From Pelomonas aquatica (GTDB lineage Bacteria > Pseudomonadota > Gammaproteobacteria > Burkholderiales > Burkholderiaceae_C), in assembly GCF_026712205.1 (NCBI RefSeq), contig NZ_JAPPUW010000006.1, positions 186,001-250,000 on the forward strand: a DNA stretch of 64,000 nt, written 5' to 3'. The notes under the pieces were generated by a model that saw only the letters and a program-made list of their open reading frames with translations, was not told the DNA's origin and searched no databases. This document shows positions 60,558 through 64,000 of this stretch, in pieces; within the stretch, counting starts at the first letter, position 1; each line of letters starts with the position of its first letter. The position numbers and the translations under genes are program-made.

Positions 60558-61649
60558 TCAGCGCGGATAGCTGACCAACTGAACCGGGCCTTGCGCAAAC
60601 GGCGCTCTTGGGAGCCGTTTCTCGAGGCTTTCGATACGGTCGAGCGTCAGCGAATCCTCCCATGCTACGTACTGCAGCGAGACGGTACCGGCCGGTGCAC
60701 AAAGCCTGAAAGCATCAGGACGCTCGATGGAGACACCGAAGGCGCTTCCCAGCCGAAGTAGCGACCCCATAGACGGGCGCGGATACGGCGCCGGCGGCCA
60801 TACGGGCTCTGTGTTCGCGCGCACGAGCGCCGGCCAGATGTGCGAGACAAACGAAGTCTTGTCTTCGCCCTCGTACGAGGTTGACAGCAGCCCGACGAGA
60901 TACCCCTTGCTATCGAAAACGGGGCCACCACTCGTTCCGCCGGGCACTGCGCAATCAACAGCCAGGCAAGGCCCTGGAAGCAGACTGCCTCGTCCGTTGG
61001 GATAGCGGTCGATGACGGCTCCAAGCTGGCACTGCGGGAACATCTCGAGGCGAGTGCGCCGCGCAATCGGGACGGTGCCACCGCCGGATGCTGAGTAGCC
61101 CGTGACTGTCAGCACCTCGCCTACAGCAGGCATGCGCGTGGTCATCCACGCGGTCATGAAGTGGCGGTCCTCAGGGTACCTAGAGGTGAGTGACATCGAC
61201 AGAATGGCGAGGTCACTGTCAGGAACCAGTGTCATCCGCTGCACAGTCCAAAGCAGCATGCCGCCGTCTGAAAGGGGCGCTTGCGCTACAAGAGTTGCGC
61301 CGCCGTTCTGTAGCTTGACGTAGAAATCGTTCTCGTAAAGAACGTGGGCTGCGCAGAGCGCGAGGCCGGGTCCGACCATGACCCCAGAGCCGTAGGTATG
61401 GTGCCCGTAGTCGTCGCGAAAGCTCAGCGCGAGCAGAGTGCCGTTCAACGCACCAACCATCATGTGGTGGTCGTTGGTTCCTTCAAAAAGCAAGCGCTGT
61501 GCAGAGAACCGGAGCCGCTCCCCTCGTGTGAGTTCTTGTTCCGGGTCAATGAGCGCTAGGGTCGATGCCTCGTCCTTCTCGCCGGCCATTTCTGGATGCG
61601 TCATAGCTGGCAGTTGTACCGCCAGAACGCATTCCGCCGTCCTGTTCAT
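60558..61649 (-). CDS. trypsin-like serine protease (S1)
   Basis: This protease of up to 363 residues has the chymotrypsin-fold triad: His in LALCAAHVLYEN, Asp in VPDSDLAILSMS and Ser in VPGGTSGGPVFDSKGYLVGL. There is no typical signal peptide (MNRTAECVLAVQLPAM is only mildly hydrophobic), so it may act in the cytosol; a later start (MTHPEMAGEK at 61604) is possible. The C-terminal 80 residues are proline-rich and of unknown fold. It is the last gene of a minus-strand group; related cytosolic trypsin-like proteins are found in bacterial conflict operons, but the neighbours here are unfamiliar. Confidence 0.78.
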   Translation of the reverse strand: MNRTAECVLAVQLPAMTHPEMAGEKDEASTLALIDPEQELTRGERLRFSAQRLLFEGTNDHHMMVGALNGTLLALSFRDDYGHHTYGSGVMVGPGLALCAAHVLYENDFYVKLQNGGATLVAQAPLSDGGMLLWTVQRMTLVPDSDLAILSMSLTSRYPEDRHFMTAWMTTRMPAVGEVLTVTGYSASGGGTVPIARRTRLEMFPQCQLGAVIDRYPNGRGSLLPGPCLAVDCAVPGGTSGGPVFDSKGYLVGLLSTSYEGEDKTSFVSHIWPALVRANTEPVWPPAPYPRPSMGSLLRLGSAFGVSIERPDAFRLCAPAGTVSLQYVAWEDSLTLDRIESLEKRLPRAPFAQGPVQLVSYPR

Positions 61650-61702
61650 TAGGGACGAAGTGCTCTAGCACTGCAGAGACCGGTGTCGATAGGGCAGGTC
61701 TC

Positions 61703-62068
61703 TCAGAAGCGGACCGGAATGGCGCCTGGCTCGTCGTCGGCCGCCTCGCGGGGCTCCCACTTCGGTTTGACGATGCGTTCGCCGAACATGAGACCACCAC
61801 TACGGCCCTCCTTGCGCCAGACCGGAGACTCCCCTGCGAAAGCCTCGACGAGCCCAGGTTCGGGCGCCTGGCTCGCATAGACCGCTCGGTAGGCGTACCG
61901 GGCAACATGGACGTTGACCATAGCCTCGAAGAACGCCTCTCTTGTTGGGTCAGCGACGAAGCGCCGCAGGTCTTCGACAGTGCAGGAAGACACGGCGGCC
62001 AGCCCTGCCTCGATCGACGCTCGGGAGGCGCAGTCGAGACGCCGGTGATGTGCCGTGGTTCCTGACAT
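61703..62068 (-). CDS. hypothetical protein next to the S1 protease
   Basis: This 121-residue helical protein reads CTVEDLRRFVADPTREAFFE in the middle and VKPKWEPREAADDEPGAIPV at the end. There is no signal peptide or membrane segment. It lies 53 bp upstream of the protease gene and 24 bp after the 508-residue gene, so it is probably in one operon. No family recognised. Confidence 0.62.
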   Translation of the reverse strand: MSGTTAHHRRLDCASRASIEAGLAAVSSCTVEDLRRFVADPTREAFFEAMVNVHVARYAYRAVYASQAPEPGLVEAFAGESPVWRKEGRSGGLMFGERIVKPKWEPREAADDEPGAIPVRF

Positions 62069-62092
62069 TTGCGGTCGCTACGTCAGCTGCGC

Positions 62093-63619
62093 TCAGACCG
62101 TGCCGGTCGCAGTGCGCGACGTCCGCGCGGCGAGGTACTCGTCCAGACCTTCGACCTGGCGGTACTCCTCCTTCACCTTGGCCAGCGTGACCGCTTTGGA
62201 ATCAACCAGCGGGCCGACCTGGTCTTCCCAGCGCATAGCACGCCGGGCCCGAACCGCCTTGACCATGTCGCCGTAGCGCAGGTCCGTGGGAGGGAGGTTG
62301 TCGGTACCGGGCACATAGACGTCGCAGGCCACCTCGGGCTTGGACTTACCTTCGAGGTAGCAGACTCCGAACGCCGCGATGAGGTGCTTGAACAGTGTGT
62401 GGGAGCGGTCGAAGAAGCCGGTGCCGCCGACGTTCCGCAGGGTCTCCGTGATGTCCGCACCGTAGGCGCCGCAGATGAATAGCACGTCGTCGGCGTACGA
62501 GTCCAGCAACTCAAGGTCTGAAGAATTGGGCATCACGACCATGCGGCGGTAGCCCTGGGCATACGCGGATTCGATAGACGGCAGGAACGGCAATGCCATC
62601 AGGGGCTCGGGCACCCGGTAGTACTTCGCCGGCGTGCTGCGGTCGCGCGGCATGATGCGACACGCCATGCCGTGGTCCTTGGTCACGGCCAGCAGCGCGG
62701 TCACGAGCTCTGCGGCCCACCAGTTGTCCTCAATCACGGATGAGCCGGCAGCCAGGATTCCCACCTTGCGCTCACGAAGAGCGCTAGTCAGGAGGGGAAG
62801 CACGTCCGCAGGGATGGCATCGACGGTGGCCGTGTTCGGGATGGGCGTGGGCCACGGCCGCGCCGGCGAGAACGGGGTCTGCTCGACGAGCTCGCCACCT
62901 TCTGTCACCACACCCGTGAGTCCGTCGAGAACTTCTGCACCCTGTTCCTGCCGCATGTCGACGGCGAGCTGGATGTCCGCGAGCAGGTTTTCAGGCGACG
63001 GGGTGTCCACCAGCACAGCGACACGGTGCCCTGAATCGAGCGCCAGCACACAGGCCATCCAGAAGCGCCCTGCCGCATCGTCCCAACTCTGTTGGTTCAG
63101 CCGCAGGGGACCAAGCACCACGAGCGTCCCGCTGGGCACGCGCTGGAGGCCGTTTGACCACAACCCCTGCTCGTCGAGGTCGATGCAGTTCTCCCAGTGT
63201 GAGCCGGCACGTTCGGCATAGACCAACGCGCCGTCCGATGCCTCGGTGTAGTTGGCCAACAGCGCGTCGATGGCAGCCTGTGACGTGGCAACGTAGACCC
63301 CGGGGCGCGGGCCGGTGGGCCAGATTTCGGGCGCTACCTCGGTCTGCGCTTCCGGCGGCATCAGCGCCTTCAGCAGCTCCATCGGCGTGAGGTCCAGCTT
63401 GTAGCGGCTCTTCAGTCGGTACGAGAGTCGCCCGGTTGCCGTGGTGGTCAGCTCGGTGGCTGCCACCCGGTCCGGGAACGCCATGACCTCGGGCCAGTTG
63501 CGCAGCCCGGGCAGGGCAGCGATGGCGTCAAGCGCTTGGGAGTGCCCGATGGGCACGTTGTGTTGTTCCAGCAGGCCACGGACGAGGCCAGCCATCAGCT
63601 TCAGCTGCGGGACATTCAT
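62093..63619 (-). CDS. hypothetical protein of the protease group
   Basis: This 508-residue cytosolic protein's N-terminal segment (HSQALDAIAALPGLRNWPEV) matches a short helical motif common at the start of plasmid and island proteins. The rest alternates alpha/beta elements (VAVLVDTPSPENLLADIQLA; AELVTALLAVTKDHGMACRI), suggesting two Rossmann-like halves. There is no Walker motif. It has a strong GAGGAG site before ATG 63619. It precedes the 121-residue gene by 24 bp. Function unknown. Confidence 0.68.
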   Translation of the reverse strand: MNVPQLKLMAGLVRGLLEQHNVPIGHSQALDAIAALPGLRNWPEVMAFPDRVAATELTTTATGRLSYRLKSRYKLDLTPMELLKALMPPEAQTEVAPEIWPTGPRPGVYVATSQAAIDALLANYTEASDGALVYAERAGSHWENCIDLDEQGLWSNGLQRVPSGTLVVLGPLRLNQQSWDDAAGRFWMACVLALDSGHRVAVLVDTPSPENLLADIQLAVDMRQEQGAEVLDGLTGVVTEGGELVEQTPFSPARPWPTPIPNTATVDAIPADVLPLLTSALRERKVGILAAGSSVIEDNWWAAELVTALLAVTKDHGMACRIMPRDRSTPAKYYRVPEPLMALPFLPSIESAYAQGYRRMVVMPNSSDLELLDSYADDVLFICGAYGADITETLRNVGGTGFFDRSHTLFKHLIAAFGVCYLEGKSKPEVACDVYVPGTDNLPPTDLRYGDMVKAVRARRAMRWEDQVGPLVDSKAVTLAKVKEEYRQVEGLDEYLAARTSRTATGTV

Positions 63620-63792
63620 GCTTCACTCCTCGGGCGTTCAAAACCGGTGCACGCATTGCGGGCCGCCCGTGGGGAAACACAAATGGGGGGTGGCTCGAGA
63701 AAATCAGTCCGTCTTCGTCCTACCCCTTGCGGGGCGCGCGCGGCAGGCGACGGCAACCGTATCAAAAGATAACACGCCGACGCCCTGCCCGC
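63620..63792. other. intergenic stretch within the protease group
   Basis: 173 bp between two minus-strand genes. It probably contains the promoter of the 508-residue gene; an AT-rich stretch (ATCAAAAGATAA, near 63760) is a possible -10 region. No gene is supported. Confidence 0.35.
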
Positions 63793-63981
63793 CTACATGA
63801 TGAGCTTGCCGCGGTCTCCGAAACCCCTTGGTTGGGCGTCTAGGTCTGCAAGGGCAGGAAGCAGCGCCTTGCGGCATCGAAAGCCATCGGGCGTTGATTG
63901 GAGCCAGGCTCCGTTACGGCGTTCGAGCCAAGTCGTTCCGAACGCGTCGCCAGCAGAAAACCCGCCCGAATGGAAGCGCAC
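63793..63981 (-). CDS. small hypothetical protein at the right edge
   Basis: This 62-residue protein starts from a GTG at 63981 with a strong AAGGGGG site about 8 bases upstream. The sequence has a tidy pattern (FGTTWLERRNGAWLQSTPDG, then FRCRKALLPALADL), suggesting a small beta-then-helix protein. It lies 173 bp upstream of the 508-residue gene on the same strand. No family recognised; expression is supported only by the start region. Confidence 0.5.
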   Translation of the reverse strand: MRFHSGGFSAGDAFGTTWLERRNGAWLQSTPDGFRCRKALLPALADLDAQPRGFGDRGKLIM

Positions 63982-64000
63982 GTTATCCCCCTTCGGATTC

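Larger units (their letters stand above)
21093..64000. mobile_element. integrative and conjugative element in tRNA-Pro (right end outside window)
   Basis: The element is inferred from the tRNA-Pro 3' half, the adjacent P4-type integrase, the varied cargo (lasso-peptide cluster, restriction-modification, proteases), AlpA, and a near-complete VirB/VirD4 secretion system with LPD7 and DUF1173 proteins common on integrative elements. No relaxase and no right attachment site were found, so the extent is a minimum. The minus-strand genes after 60.5 kb may or may not belong to it. Confidence 0.65.

Overview
The window is GC-rich DNA from a betaproteobacterium, most likely a Burkholderiales member. 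That placement is inferred from the Cupriavidus-style czc genes, base composition and codon use. Two large accessory regions flank a short stretch that looks like core chromosome: an OPT-family peptide transporter gene (18.9-20.9 kb) with a damaged tRNA-Arg gene on one side and the 3' half of a tRNA-Pro gene on the other. I read this as two islands that entered neighbouring tRNA genes.

Left region (1-18.87 kb, running off the left edge; nearly all genes on the minus strand). It starts with a czc heavy-metal efflux system: CzcA (cut by the window), CzcB, CzcC, a CzcI-like protein and a CzcE-like protein. Then comes a compact, mostly overlapping operon of unknown function (zinc-ribbon protein, lipoprotein, two small cytosolic proteins, a phosphoribosyltransferase-like protein), followed by an ORF with a signal peptide and a second CzcI-like gene. 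A recombination module follows: a RecD2-like helicase, a TnpC-like coiled-coil protein, a second small helical protein, a 1109-residue TnpB-like tyrosine recombinase and a TnpA-like tyrosine recombinase. An intact tRNA-Arg(TCT) lies just outside the recombinase gene, and a tRNA-Arg(TCT) that stops inside its T loop lies 50 bp further on. The element may therefore carry a replacement for the tRNA it destroyed.

Right region (21.1 kb to beyond the right edge). A 46-bp tRNA-Pro 3' half, four phased 10-bp repeats and a P4-type integrase with an unusual inserted module mark its left end. Cargo follows: a cytosolic subtilase with a small propeptide-like partner; a degenerate HUH (RAYT-like) transposase homologue; a complete lasso-peptide locus (precursor, B, C and D proteins, isopeptidase, STN-type TonB-dependent receptor, FecR and FecI); a domesticated IS256-like gene divergent from an XRE regulator around a perfect 21-bp palindrome; and a PaeR7I/XhoI-type restriction-modification pair. 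The conjugation block comprises AlpA, a membrane protein, a LuxR-type regulator and a VirB-type type IV secretion system (TrbM-like, VirB1-B6, B8-B11, VirD4, an OmpA-like lipoprotein, LPD7 and DUF1173 proteins). No relaxase or VirB7 was recognised. A minus-strand group at the right end encodes a trypsin-like protease and uncharacterised proteins.

The lasso locus reads as a closed circuit: B and C make the threaded peptide, D exports it, the TonB receptor can recapture it and signal through FecR/FecI, and the isopeptidase opens it. The conjugation machinery and integrase would explain how the cargo moves. The precursor is not one I recognise; its predicted 20-residue core begins at Gly21 and would form a Gly1-Glu9 ring.
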